Assembly: GCA_030634925.1 (NCBI GenBank)
Contig: DAOVZV010000006.1
Location: 1-13,920, forward strand
Reading direction: 5' to 3'
DNA length: 13,920 bases
Source of the DNA: Sulfurovum sp.
Lineage (GTDB): Bacteria; Campylobacterota; Campylobacteria; Campylobacterales; Sulfurovaceae
The notes under the pieces were generated by a model, which worked only from the letters and a program-made list of their open reading frames with translations, had not been told where the DNA came from and did not search any database. Each line of letters begins with the position of its first letter. Positions within the stretch are counted from its first letter, which is position 1. A program made the position numbers and the translations under genes. Positions 1-7,305 of this stretch are shown here, piece by piece.

Positions 1-1
1 T

Positions 2-469
2 TTACTTTTGGGGTGTACATCCAAAAAAGAGAGGGATTTGATGGAAATGTATGATAAAAACATCAAATACAACAAAAACCTACAGAAGACCGAAAAGATA
101 CAGCTATATGATGGAGATAGTACAGTGGCTATGCTCACAGCTACTTATCTATATCGTCCCAAGATGGATGAAGAGTTTGTAGTAGGTATCCATATAGAAG
201 ATGATGAGAGTGATTACAATCTAACAGAGGGTGGATATATATTGACTCTAAATGGCAAAAAGCCAAAAGAGGTGAGGGTGCTAGAGTCTAATAGTACGAA
301 ACTAAAAGATATATCTTTTGTTACAGATTGGGGAGTATATTATCTTGTGAGTTTTCCTCATACAGGTAGCAAAAAACTAAATATGATATTTGAGAGTGAA
401 GTATATGGCAAAGGTTCACTATCCTTTGCCAAAGTCTCCAAATATGTATTTACCAAGCAGACCTTTTAG
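2..469 (+). CDS. Putative lipoprotein, 5'-truncated by window edge
   Basis: This is the 3' part of an open frame that runs in from before the window. The first codons read LLLGCTSKKE, which fits a lipobox (L-L-G-C), so the Cys would be the lipidated first residue of the mature protein and most of the signal peptide lies upstream. The TTG at 8-10 is inside this signal and is not a believable start. The mature part is about 150 residues, hydrophilic, with alternating beta-type stretches (TATYLYRPK, EEFVVGIHIEDD, GGYILTLNGK) and no motif I recognise. It ends with TAG at 467-469, five bases before the end of the convergent transglycosylase gene. The function is unknown. An envelope lipoprotein is inferred only from the lipobox. 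Confidence 0.75.
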   Translation, partial: LLLGCTSKKERDLMEMYDKNIKYNKNLQKTEKIQLYDGDSTVAMLTATYLYRPKMDEEFVVGIHIEDDESDYNLTEGGYILTLNGKKPKEVRVLESNSTKLKDISFVTDWGVYYLVSFPHTGSKKLNMIFESEVYGKGSLSFAKVSKYVFTKQTF

Positions 470-486
470 ACTTTTTATCGTCTAAA
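465..486. terminator. Small inverted repeat across a convergent gene junction
   Basis: TTTAGAC at 465-471 and GTCTAAA at 480-486 form a perfect 7-bp stem with an 8-base loop. The repeat covers the stop codons of both converging genes. Neither side is followed by a strong T-run, so it would be a weak bidirectional terminator at best. Confidence 0.35.
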
Positions 487-1770
487 CTTATCAGTCTTGT
501 GTGGAGTGGTGAGTGTCTTGAGTAGAGGAAATATCCTTGTCTTGACACCTAGCTTGTTTAGATATATGACATAGTTGGCTAGGACTTTCTTGCCATACTC
601 TCTAGCTTCGGTATTTTTCATAGTCTCCATACTCATATATGGCTCATACGCACCAGTCCTAAAGTGCTTTTTGTTCTTGATATGTCTTCTTGTAAATCCT
701 ATACCACCGTTGTAAGCATAAGCTACAAATAGTGGATGATATAGATACTTGTTTAGATAATCAAGATGATAATCAGCATACTCTATAGCCTTGTAAGGAT
801 TAAACATATCATCCAAATCTACTCTTTGACCTTTTTCTTTGGCTATGTGCTTTACCAAAAAAGGCATAAACTGCATCATACCCAAAGCAAAAGAACGAGA
901 CACAGAAGCAGGGACAAACCGACTCTCTTGTCTAGCTATTGCATAGATGAGAGCTTGTCGTTGAGGTGAAAATTTCCTCATAGCTTTGCGATAAGGCATA
1001 GGAAAATAAGATTTTCTATAATCAGAACCACGAGCTTTGATATATGTATATACACCTATACACTCTTGAGAACGATACTTATCTGCTAGATTGTTCATAT
1101 TGCAACCAGTATTCATTTTCTTCTTAATCTTTGCCCAACTGATAGGGTCTTTTATATCAAAGCCATAGGTTCTACTTTTGGATATAGACTTGGTGATAGT
1201 CTTTGGGTATCTTCCTCTTACTGTATCAGCAGCCATAAGCGTATATATATTTACATGTAGGCTTCGGCGTAAAAGCTTGATATATTTACGGTCTTTGGTA
1301 CTCATATATAGCCAAAATAGAGATTTATCTATATCATAAGGCTTCATATATCCTCTTCTAGCTTTGTTGAAATATCCCACAGCACTAGATGGCTTCTTTT
1401 GACGCAGTAGTGCCAAACCTTTTTTGAAGTTTTTATGAGCTTGTTTTCTCAATCTCCAGTTGTTATCTAGTTTTAGCTGAGTAGCAGTTCTTGATACTCT
1501 CTTTAGCTTTCTTTTTGGTATTTTGGCATTTTGCCTAGTCTTTGCTTTGTATGCTACACGAAGCTTCTTGTTTAGATGACTAGCCTCTCGTATGATTTTC
1601 TTTGCCTCTTTGGCTGTAGTCCTCTTCTGAGTCAAGAAACGCCATATATAGTAGTCTTTCTCTATACTCAAAGGCATTTTGTGTATTTGATTGAAGCTAA
1701 AAGTCTTGGCATAACCAAAACTAGATAGTATAACCAAAGATAAAATAAAAGATAAAATACTATTTTTCAT
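475..1770 (-). CDS. Lytic murein transglycosylase, SLT family
   Basis: A periplasmic enzyme that cleaves peptidoglycan glycan strands with formation of 1,6-anhydro ends. Numbering from the TTG two codons upstream, residues 3-23 are a signal peptide (Lys-Asn, long hydrophobic core, ending GYA). Residues 40-260 are a basic, helical region rich in Lys and Arg, like the superhelical part of Slt proteins. The SLT catalytic domain spans about 265-400: ARQESRF with catalytic Glu284, GMMQFMP at 299-305 and AYNGG at 354-358. I chose ATG at 1770. A TTG at 1776 would overlap the yggT stop as TTGA, and a GAGG lies upstream of both. The gene is last in gltX2-yggT-slt and starts two bases after the yggT stop, so it is probably cotranslated. 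Family assignment is firm; the particular subfamily (Slt70-like or MltC/E-like) is not. Confidence 0.9.
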   Translation of the reverse strand: MKNSILSFILSLVILSSFGYAKTFSFNQIHKMPLSIEKDYYIWRFLTQKRTTAKEAKKIIREASHLNKKLRVAYKAKTRQNAKIPKRKLKRVSRTATQLKLDNNWRLRKQAHKNFKKGLALLRQKKPSSAVGYFNKARRGYMKPYDIDKSLFWLYMSTKDRKYIKLLRRSLHVNIYTLMAADTVRGRYPKTITKSISKSRTYGFDIKDPISWAKIKKKMNTGCNMNNLADKYRSQECIGVYTYIKARGSDYRKSYFPMPYRKAMRKFSPQRQALIYAIARQESRFVPASVSRSFALGMMQFMPFLVKHIAKEKGQRVDLDDMFNPYKAIEYADYHLDYLNKYLYHPLFVAYAYNGGIGFTRRHIKNKKHFRTGAYEPYMSMETMKNTEAREYGKKVLANYVIYLNKLGVKTRIFPLLKTLTTPHKTDKFRR

Positions 1771-1772
1771 AA

Positions 1773-2042
1773 TCAACCAATCAATAATCCTCTAATGACT
1801 ATATCTACTATTTGTAGTCCAATCACTACTACAACAGGAGATAAATCAATCCCAGAAAACATCACAAAAGGCATCTTTTCACGGACAAAATCTAGTGCAG
1901 GAGATGTGAGCTTATTTAGCGTCATAACTATTGTGTTGTTTGGGTCAGGCTGTACAAATGTAAGCAATGAGGCTATAATAACCACCCAAATATATAGAGT
2001 GATAATTCCGTGTAAAAGTTGTGCTATTGATTCTAACATCAT
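1773..2042 (-). CDS. YggT family membrane protein
   Basis: An 89-residue inner-membrane protein with two hydrophobic segments (about residues 10-30 and 66-88). Between them are the YggT hallmarks: a QPDPNNTIV stretch, then NKLTSPALDFVREKMPF and GIDLSPVVVVIGLQ. Members of this family are conserved across bacteria. Several have been linked to cell division or envelope maintenance, but the molecular role is not established. The ATG at 2042-2040 overlaps the gltX2 stop as ATGA, a sign of translational coupling. A second ATG follows at once, so the start is uncertain by one codon. Confidence 0.88.
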   Translation of the reverse strand: MMLESIAQLLHGIITLYIWVVIIASLLTFVQPDPNNTIVMTLNKLTSPALDFVREKMPFVMFSGIDLSPVVVVIGLQIVDIVIRGLLIG

Positions 2043-3349
2043 GATGCTACCTCCAGTAGGTATGATTTGATAAGTGGATATATCAGTGATAATTCAGGAC
2101 CATTTTCAGCTCCTGTGAGTAATAAGCGTAGAGGCTTAAATAGATTGTCGTCTTTGAGAGAGCTTTTGTCTATAATATATTTTTTGAACTTTTCAAAATC
2201 ATTTATCATAGGAGCATTTTGTATTATATCAGATATAGTACGCATCTGCTCACCCCACTCACCATCAAAGCTTTTTGGATTAAAGATAGCACGAATTTTG
2301 GCTTCAAGCTCTTTTGTCGTACTAGCCTCTTCAAGATATAGCTTGGCTAATTGTCCAATCTCCACATCAGCAAAACCAAACAGAGTAGATAACTCCCTAT
2401 CATCCATCATCAGAAGATGTCCTCTATTGATAAATCTAATCTTATCTATATCAAACTTCGCAGGAGACTTAGATAGTGTAGATATATCAAACCACTCTAT
2501 AGCTTCTGGTAGTTTAAATATCTCTTTTGGAGCTTTTGAATTACCTAAAAGAAGTAGGTAATTGATGATAGCATCAGGTACAAATCCCTCTTCAAACAGC
2601 CACTTTACAGAACCAGCATTATCTCTCTTACTCAATTTTTTGCCATCAGTATTAAGTATAGTAGGCAGATGAGCATAGATAGTATCTATATCATAATCCA
2701 AAAGATTTTTGATATGTTTTTGTCTAGGAGTATTGGATAGATGGTCTTCACCTCTAATAATCATATCAATTCCACTAAGCATATCATCACAAGCACAAGC
2801 GAAATTATAAGTAGGAGTACCATCTTCTCTGAGTATCACAAAGCTATCAACTTCATTTGGAGCAGTTGATATATCACCCTTTATCAAATCATGATTGATT
2901 ATATCCTCTGTAGGCTTCTTGATACGCACCACAAAAGGAATCCCTTGTTCTTTTAGCTTGGAGTGTTGAGACTTATCCACATCATGACAATGTCCACTAT
3001 ATCTATATGCCACACTATTTTTTTTGGCATTTTCTCTATCATCTTCAATCTCTTGTACACTACAAGTACATACAAAAGCTTTACCCTCTTGAAGTAGTCT
3101 AATAGCCAAAGTCTGATGCATATGTAGATGTTCGCTCTGATGAAATACATTATCATGTATCAAAGCAAATTTTTCCAAAATCTGCATAATCTCCGTATCT
3201 TTTCCCTCTATATTACGAGATTTGTCCGTATCTTCAATACGAATAACAAAACTATCTTGTTTCTGTTGAGCCACAAGATAATTAAGTATAGCAACCCGTA
3301 AGTTGCCAATGTGCATATCACCAGTAGGTGAAGGGGCAAATCGTAGCAT
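2039..3349 (-). CDS. gltX: Glutamyl-tRNA synthetase, second type (GltX2-like)
   Basis: A class I aminoacyl-tRNA synthetase of 436 residues that charges tRNA with glutamate in the cytoplasm. The Rossmann fold opens MLRFAPSPTGDMHIGN with the HIGH-type motif at 13-16. The KMSKS-type motif is KKLSKR at 237-242. A zinc site CxC...Yx3C is visible at Cys94, Cys96, Tyr117 and Cys121. IRGEDHLSNTPRQ at 198-210 is typical of the catalytic domain. The frame stays open upstream to 3397, but ATG 3349 is the right start: it carries AGGAG eight bases upstream, it matches the family N-terminus, and the longer version would begin upstream of the TATAAT at 3382-3377. It heads the gltX-yggT-slt operon. From memory, the sequence resembles the Helicobacter second GluRS (GltX2), which charges tRNA-Gln with Glu, more than the canonical GltX1. 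Confidence 0.93.
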   Translation of the reverse strand: MLRFAPSPTGDMHIGNLRVAILNYLVAQQKQDSFVIRIEDTDKSRNIEGKDTEIMQILEKFALIHDNVFHQSEHLHMHQTLAIRLLQEGKAFVCTCSVQEIEDDRENAKKNSVAYRYSGHCHDVDKSQHSKLKEQGIPFVVRIKKPTEDIINHDLIKGDISTAPNEVDSFVILREDGTPTYNFACACDDMLSGIDMIIRGEDHLSNTPRQKHIKNLLDYDIDTIYAHLPTILNTDGKKLSKRDNAGSVKWLFEEGFVPDAIINYLLLLGNSKAPKEIFKLPEAIEWFDISTLSKSPAKFDIDKIRFINRGHLLMMDDRELSTLFGFADVEIGQLAKLYLEEASTTKELEAKIRAIFNPKSFDGEWGEQMRTISDIIQNAPMINDFEKFKKYIIDKSSLKDDNLFKPLRLLLTGAENGPELSLIYPLIKSYLLEVAS

Positions 3350-3376
3350 ATTTTTAGCTCCTATATTTGATTTAAA

Positions 3377-3382
3377 ATTATA
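3377..3382 (-). promoter_or_regulatory. -10 box for the gltX-yggT-slt operon
   Basis: The minus strand reads CGTATAATTTT, a perfect TATAAT in very AT-rich DNA with no clear -35, as is usual for Campylobacterota sigma-70 promoters. A start near 3370 gives a leader of about 20 bases holding the AGGAG of gltX. Confidence 0.6.
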
Positions 3383-3514
3383 CGATATTTTACTCAAAAA
3401 TGATTAACCAAAAAAATACAACAAAAATAGCCAAGAAATACCAATAATAAAACTATATAAATTAGATAGAATTATTGTTATGTCAAGCATATTTACTTTA
3501 ATTTATAATTATAA

Positions 3515-3530
3515 AGATAGGAGACTATCT
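3515..3530 (-). terminator. Weak hairpin downstream of yebC
   Basis: AGATAG and CTATCT (3515-3520 and 3525-3530) form a 6-bp stem with a 4-base loop. It lies about 28 bases past the yebC stop, and on the minus strand a T-rich run follows. The stem is short and AT-rich, so terminator function is tentative. The rest of the 208-base gap 3350-3557 is AT-rich and shows no gene. Confidence 0.3.
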
Positions 3531-3557
3531 ATAAAATATATCCCCAAAATCACTAAA

Positions 3558-4295
3558 TCAAGCTATATTAGTAAAAACTGATTGAACATCTTCATCATCT
3601 TCTAATTTATCTATAACGACCTCTATATCTTCTAATTGTTCATCTGTAAGTTCTATAGGTGTATTTGCTATTCTCTGTAAATCGGCTTTTGTAACAGCTA
3701 TATTTTTATCTTCCAAAGCACTTGATAAATCTCCAAATGATGCAAACTCTCCAAATATTCTAATAATCTGCTTATCTTCACCATCTTCTACTGGCTCTAC
3801 ATCTTCTTCAATCTCTTCAAGTCCAAAATCTATCAAATCCAGTTCTAACTCTTCTAAATCCATATCTTCTGTCTTGTCAAATACAAATACAGATTTTCGT
3901 GTAAACATAAAATCCAAAGAACCATTTTTAAGGACATCTGAACTATTTCTAATAAGTATAGCTTTTACATTTGCTACCGTTCTTGTATTATTATCAGTTG
4001 CACACTCTATAAATAACAATACTCCATGAAGTGTTTTTGCTTCATAAGTTGTCTCTTTTATATCTGCTAAATCTTTTGCCGAAGCTCTTTTTATCGCTGC
4101 TTCGATATTGTCTTTTGGCATATTTTGCGTCTTTGCATTTATAATAGCTGTACGCAATTTAGGATTCATATCTGGGTCTTGTCCTCCATCTTTTGCTGCC
4201 ATAGTAATAATTTTACCTAATTTAGGAAAAAGCCTAGACATAGCTCCCCATCTCTTTAATTTTGATGCCTTACGATACTCAAATGCTCTACCCAT
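3558..4295 (-). CDS. yebC: YebC/TACO1 family protein
   Basis: A 245-residue cytoplasmic protein of the YebC/PmpR/TACO1 family. It was long annotated as a transcriptional regulator; recent work points to a ribosome-associated factor that helps translate proline-rich stretches. It begins [16 protein letters not shown] rather than the common MAGHSKW, the variant typical of the YeeN-like branch. The conserved core follows: [45 protein letters not shown] and [13 protein letters not shown]. An acidic middle part ([18 protein letters not shown]) is also typical. The frame is open to 4322, but ATG 4295 has AAGGA about seven bases upstream and matches the family start. It is transcribed alone, divergent from the thioredoxin-like gene. 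Confidence 0.93.
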   Translation of the reverse strand: MGRAFEYRKASKLKRWGAMSRLFPKLGKIITMAAKDGGQDPDMNPKLRTAIINAKTQNMPKDNIEAAIKRASAKDLADIKETTYEAKTLHGVLLFIECATDNNTRTVANVKAILIRNSSDVLKNGSLDFMFTRKSVFVFDKTEDMDLEELELDLIDFGLEEIEEDVEPVEDGEDKQIIRIFGEFASFGDLSSALEDKNIAVTKADLQRIANTPIELTDEQLEDIEVVIDKLEDDEDVQSVFTNIA

Positions 4296-4323
4296 AATAT
4301 ATTCCTTGTTATAAATTCGCATT

Positions 4324-4329
4324 ATTATA
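4324..4329 (-). promoter_or_regulatory. -10 box for yebC
   Basis: The minus strand reads GGAGTATAATAAT. A start near 4317 leaves about 22 bases to the yebC ATG at 4295, including its AAGGA. It lies back-to-back with the plus-strand -10 at 4372-4377. Confidence 0.55.
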
Positions 4330-4371
4330 CTCCTAAGTCACTTCAAATCTTTAATATTTTACAATTTAAGA

Positions 4372-4377
4372 TATAAT
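4372..4377 (+). promoter_or_regulatory. -10 box for the thioredoxin-like gene
   Basis: TTAAGATATAATATC contains TATAAT with a predicted start near 4384. This gives a leader of about 19 bases carrying AGGA ahead of the ATG at 4403. Confidence 0.55.
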
Positions 4378-4402
4378 ATCGAATAAATTAATAGGAATAA
4401 AA

Positions 4403-4720
4403 ATGAATTTAGAAGAGATACAAAATATTATTAGAGAAGAGATAGGTGTAGTTTTATATTTTTCAGGAGAAGATTGTAGCGTATGTCACTCACTTAGACC
4501 CAAAATCAAAGATATGTGTGACAAAGAATTTCCACAAATTAAACAGATATATATAGATGCCAAAGAAAATGTAGAAATATCTTCACATTTTCAAGTATTT
4601 TCTATACCGACAATTATAATATTTATGGATGGTAGAGAGTTTAGAAGAGAAGGTCGATTGGTGAGTATCCATCAATTGACAAACGAACTCAAACGACCTT
4701 ATGATATGATGACTAGCTAA
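4403..4720 (+). CDS. Thioredoxin-fold protein with CSVC active site
   Basis: A 105-residue thioredoxin-like protein with no signal peptide, so probably a cytoplasmic thiol-disulfide oxidoreductase. The redox motif is Cys25-Ser-Val-Cys28 in the context YFSGEDCSVCHSL, after the first beta strand VVLYF. The cis-proline loop FSIPT (Pro69) and the strand TIIIFMDGREFRREG complete the fold. The CxxC dipeptide differs from the CGPC of housekeeping thioredoxin, so this is a specialised family member with unknown partner. AGGA precedes the ATG by about six bases. Its stop codon overlaps the end of the convergent exbD by four bases. Confidence 0.85.
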   Translation: MNLEEIQNIIREEIGVVLYFSGEDCSVCHSLRPKIKDMCDKEFPQIKQIYIDAKENVEISSHFQVFSIPTIIIFMDGREFRREGRLVSIHQLTNELKRPYDMMTS

Positions 4721-5106
4721 TTATCTAACTTTGTGACTATAGATATATTTTCAAATCCTTTGTCTTTGAGTATATCTATAATATTTACAAAATACTCAAA
4801 ACTAGATGCTTTGTCTGTATGTAGAGATACTATATCTTTCTTTGGGTCTAGCTTTGATAGAGTCTCTTTAATTAGACTAAGCTTCATAGGTTCTGGCTCT
4901 TCATCATAAAAGTATTTGCCATCTTTATCTATAGATATGTTTATACTCTTCTTCTCTTTGCTTTTTTTGCTACTAGCTGTAGGTAAATCAACTTGTATTG
5001 TCTGCTTTTGAATAAATGTAGATGTAGCCAAAATAATAACTAATAATACCAATACAATATCTATAAATGGTACTACATTCATTTTGTCAAAGCGTTCTCT
5101 TCTCAT
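4717..5106 (-). CDS. exbD: ExbD/TolR family energy-transducing protein
   Basis: A 129-residue inner-membrane protein of the proton-driven ExbB-ExbD motor, which powers TonB-dependent uptake or the Tol system. It has a short cytoplasmic N-terminus and a single membrane segment (about 11-31) with the essential Asp in MNVVPFIDIVLVLL (Asp16), followed by a periplasmic domain of about 95 residues. The start overlaps the exbB stop as ATGA. No tonB or tolA follows, because the next gene is convergent, so the partner is encoded elsewhere. ExbD and TolR cannot be told apart with certainty from sequence alone; the short ExbB partner favours an ExbBD pair. Confidence 0.88.
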   Translation of the reverse strand: MRRERFDKMNVVPFIDIVLVLLVIILATSTFIQKQTIQVDLPTASSKKSKEKKSINISIDKDGKYFYDEEPEPMKLSLIKETLSKLDPKKDIVSLHTDKASSFEYFVNIIDILKDKGFENISIVTKLDN

Positions 5107-5546
5107 ATCTTTTTCTCATCTTTTGCTATCTCCCATTGAGCTAATATTACATCTACTTTTGTAATCAAAGCATTATAAAATACAGTAGCAGGTATTGCTA
5201 CGACCAATCCTGCTGCTGTTGCTTTCAATGCCAAAGCTAGATGTTTCATAATCTCTCCTGCGTTGATAGTATCTTGCTGGTCACCTATAATATAAAATGT
5301 CAATATGATGGCTAATACTGTACCCAAAAGTCCTATATATGGAGCATTTGAGCCGATTGATGCGATAGTTGATAGTCGTTTGGATAAGTCTAACTCTAAC
5401 TGTAGTTTGTGTCTATATAACTCTACTCTAATCGAACGGTAAAATAGTACTCTCTCGATAGTATATGCTATGGTGATAAAGCTCAAAAATATAAGTAACC
5501 CTATCACTCCATAATCTACAACATCTCTTATCTGTTCTATTGGCAT
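5103..5546 (-). CDS. exbB: ExbB/TolQ/MotA family proton channel protein
   Basis: A 147-residue inner-membrane protein forming the channel core with ExbD. Three membrane segments are visible: about 11-34 (YGVIGLLIFLSFITIAY), 66-88 (NAPYIGLLGTVLAIILTF) and 103-126 (LALALKATAAGLVVAIPATV). The conserved Thr residues of the MotA/TolQ/ExbB domain sit in GLLGTV and ALKATAAG. It lacks the N-terminal periplasmic extension of E. coli ExbB (244 residues), as is common in Campylobacterota. AAGGA lies five bases before the ATG. It is first in a two-gene operon with exbD and has its own TATAAT. Confidence 0.88.
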   Translation of the reverse strand: MPIEQIRDVVDYGVIGLLIFLSFITIAYTIERVLFYRSIRVELYRHKLQLELDLSKRLSTIASIGSNAPYIGLLGTVLAIILTFYIIGDQQDTINAGEIMKHLALALKATAAGLVVAIPATVFYNALITKVDVILAQWEIAKDEKKI

Positions 5547-5574
5547 CTGTTTCCTTTGATTTAATATAAATTCG

Positions 5575-5580
5575 ATTATA
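5575..5580 (-). promoter_or_regulatory. -10 box for exbBD
   Basis: The minus strand reads CTAGTATAATCGAA. A start near 5568 gives a leader of about 22 bases including AAGGA. It separates exbBD from the upstream L,D-transpeptidase gene. Confidence 0.55.
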
Positions 5581-5613
5581 CTAGAAAATATATTAAAAAA
5601 TAAGGATAGTTAT

Positions 5614-6600
5614 TTAATTTACGATACTAACTCTTGTACCTGTTCTCACATTTTTGAATATAGTTTTTGATACTCTATATGGAAGTCTGATACATCCATT
5701 TGTCCCTGGGTTTCTTTTGACATATTTACTTGCATGAAGTCCTATACCTGAACCTGTAATTCTCATCCAGTTTTTGAGTGAAGCTCCTACATATTTGGCT
5801 CTTCCACCTTTGTATTTTCTTCTATCACCAGTATATACTAATCTTTTGCCTTTATAAAACTTACCGAAAATATTTGAGCGTTTATCAGCTATCTTTTCTG
5901 TAATTTTAAAGTTACCTTTTGGTGTTCTTTTGTCTCTATATATTCTAGTATTTGGCTCAAATTTTCTCTTTGCTCCAGTGGTACATGGAGAACATAGTGC
6001 TACTTTGTTGTTTACATATAGTTTGACTCTTTGTTCTGATATATCTACTATAAGTTTGGTATTTCTACCTGTAGCTTTTTTGAGAAGTGATTTATCTTTG
6101 TATATTTTAAAACTTTTTCTAAGATTTGTACAACTCTTAAATGCTTTGTAGCTACCTTTGTAGTATTTATTTTTAGCCATTATCTTGGCATTTTTTATCT
6201 TTTTGTGCTTTGCAAATCTTTTGTTTTTTATCTTTTTATCTTCTTTTACCTCTGTAACAATCACATCTTTGGGAAATGTCTTGTTTAGAGATATAATATC
6301 TAGCTTCTCTTTTGTCTCTTTTCCTACCCAACCATCTGTATGAGATAGGTTATATTTTTTTTGGAAGGCTATAACTGCTATCTTAGTCATTTCACCCCAG
6401 TTACCATCTGCTCGTAGGTTTGCAGACATATTTGTATCTCTATTTAATGCAATTTGTAAGTTTCGGATGCTATTAAACTTATTTGGACAAGTATAATTTT
6501 CTGTACCCTCACACATATCATGATGAGTAGAGAAATAGTCTTGTGCAGAAGCCGAAGATACAAGGATGAAAGTAGCTAGTAGTAACTTTTTGATATTCAT
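5614..6600 (-). CDS. Secreted L,D-transpeptidase with peptidoglycan-binding domain
   Basis: A 328-residue exported enzyme of the YkuD/ErfK family, which makes or trims 3-3 cross-links or attaches proteins to peptidoglycan. Residues 1-19 are a signal peptide with a likely cut after SASA. A PG_binding_1-like domain covers about 43-101 (LQIALNRD...LRADGNWGEMTKIAVIAFQKKY). A strongly basic linker (about 115-175) follows. The catalytic domain spans 181-327: TKLIVDISEQRVKLYVN, TPKGNFKI, then GIGLHAS (His289) and GTNGCIRLP with nucleophile Cys303. The usual [S/T]HGC is TNGC here, so the residue before Gly-Cys is Asn. Such variants occur in the family, and Cys, Arg and the upstream His are kept, so it is probably active. 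AGGAAA precedes the ATG. The next gene upstream (HAD) ends 87 bases away. Confidence 0.9.
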   Translation of the reverse strand: MNIKKLLLATFILVSSASAQDYFSTHHDMCEGTENYTCPNKFNSIRNLQIALNRDTNMSANLRADGNWGEMTKIAVIAFQKKYNLSHTDGWVGKETKEKLDIISLNKTFPKDVIVTEVKEDKKIKNKRFAKHKKIKNAKIMAKNKYYKGSYKAFKSCTNLRKSFKIYKDKSLLKKATGRNTKLIVDISEQRVKLYVNNKVALCSPCTTGAKRKFEPNTRIYRDKRTPKGNFKITEKIADKRSNIFGKFYKGKRLVYTGDRRKYKGGRAKYVGASLKNWMRITGSGIGLHASKYVKRNPGTNGCIRLPYRVSKTIFKNVRTGTRVSIVN

Positions 6601-6620
6601 ATAGTTTCCTATTATTAGTT

Positions 6621-6641
6621 TTGATAATGGGATTTTATCAA
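6621..6641. repeat. Inverted repeat upstream of the L,D-transpeptidase
   Basis: TTGATAA (6621-6627) and TTATCAA (6635-6641) are perfect inverted copies around a 7-base spacer. The repeat lies about 20-40 bases upstream of the transpeptidase ATG and contains a TAAAAT on the minus strand that could be a -10. It could be an operator, an mRNA leader hairpin or chance in AT-rich DNA. Confidence 0.3.
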
Positions 6642-6687
6642 TTTTTGATTTAAAGCTTTATAAAAGTCTGCTTAATATAACCTGAAA

Positions 6688-7305
6688 TTATAAAAGTCTC
6701 TCTAAAAGCTCATCAAGAGTTCTCACAGCATCCAAATGGTCAGAAAATCCCCAATCTACCATAATATAATCTATATTGGCTCTCTCTCCTGCCATCTGGT
6801 CTCTCTCTCCATCTCCTATAAATATCGCTTCTTTTGCATCTACTTTTAGTTCATCAAGTATCTTGTGAAGCATATTTGGATGTGGTTTGCATTTGGTCAC
6901 ATCATCACAACAGGCTATAGTATCAAAGGCTTTATATATACCAAAGTGAGACAAAGACTCTATCGTGGAACGGCGATAAGCATTTGTGGCTACTGCTAGA
7001 TAGTAACCATGGTCTTTTAGCCTATCTAGTAGAGACTCTATACCATCATATAGTACCAACTCTTTGTGGTGGTTTTGGCTATAGTATTGAGAAAACCACT
7101 TTTCATGGTCTGCTTCAAACTTATCACAATGATAAAATACTTTAGCAGGATTTATACTATTATCATTGACTTTACTCAATATATAATTTTGCTCCAATGG
7201 TTCAAATCCTAGATTTTTTCTTACAAAATTGATAGCATTGGGTATTGTTAGAGAACTATTGACCAAAGTACCATCCATATCAAATATGATTAACCTTTTT
7301 TTCAT
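6688..7305 (-). CDS. HAD-superfamily hydrolase, phosphoglycolate-phosphatase-like
   Basis: A 205-residue cytoplasmic phosphatase of the haloacid dehalogenase superfamily, subfamily IA. Motif I is FDMDGTLVNS, with nucleophile Asp9 and acid/base Asp11. Motif II is VATNA (Thr107). Motif III is Lys140 in KCKPHPNML. Motif IV is IGDGERDQMAG (Asp165, Asp169). A helical cap lies at about 17-85. The closest described activities are phosphoglycolate or pyrophosphate hydrolysis (Gph, PpaX), but HAD substrate cannot be read from motifs. The start overlaps the stop of the membrane sensor gene as ATGA. It is the last gene of psd - sensor - HAD, so a link to phospholipid metabolism is possible but only inferred. 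Confidence 0.88.
   Translation of the reverse strand: MKKRLIIFDMDGTLVNSSLTIPNAINFVRKNLGFEPLEQNYILSKVNDNSINPAKVFYHCDKFEADHEKWFSQYYSQNHHKELVLYDGIESLLDRLKDHGYYLAVATNAYRRSTIESLSHFGIYKAFDTIACCDDVTKCKPHPNMLHKILDELKVDAKEAIFIGDGERDQMAGERANIDYIMVDWGFSDHLDAVRTLDELLERLL

Noticed and set aside
2067..2561. 164-residue plus-strand frame opposite gltX
   Set aside because: It is the complement of a conserved synthetase; Ser/Ile-rich shadow with no ribosome-binding site.
3350..3397. Longer gltX start at 3397
   Set aside because: It would begin upstream of the TATAAT at 3382-3377, and the extra residues are not part of the family; ATG 3349 has AGGAG.
3480..3581. 33-codon plus-strand ORF running into the yebC 3' end
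   Set aside because: No Shine-Dalgarno, no promoter, and it overlaps a real gene.
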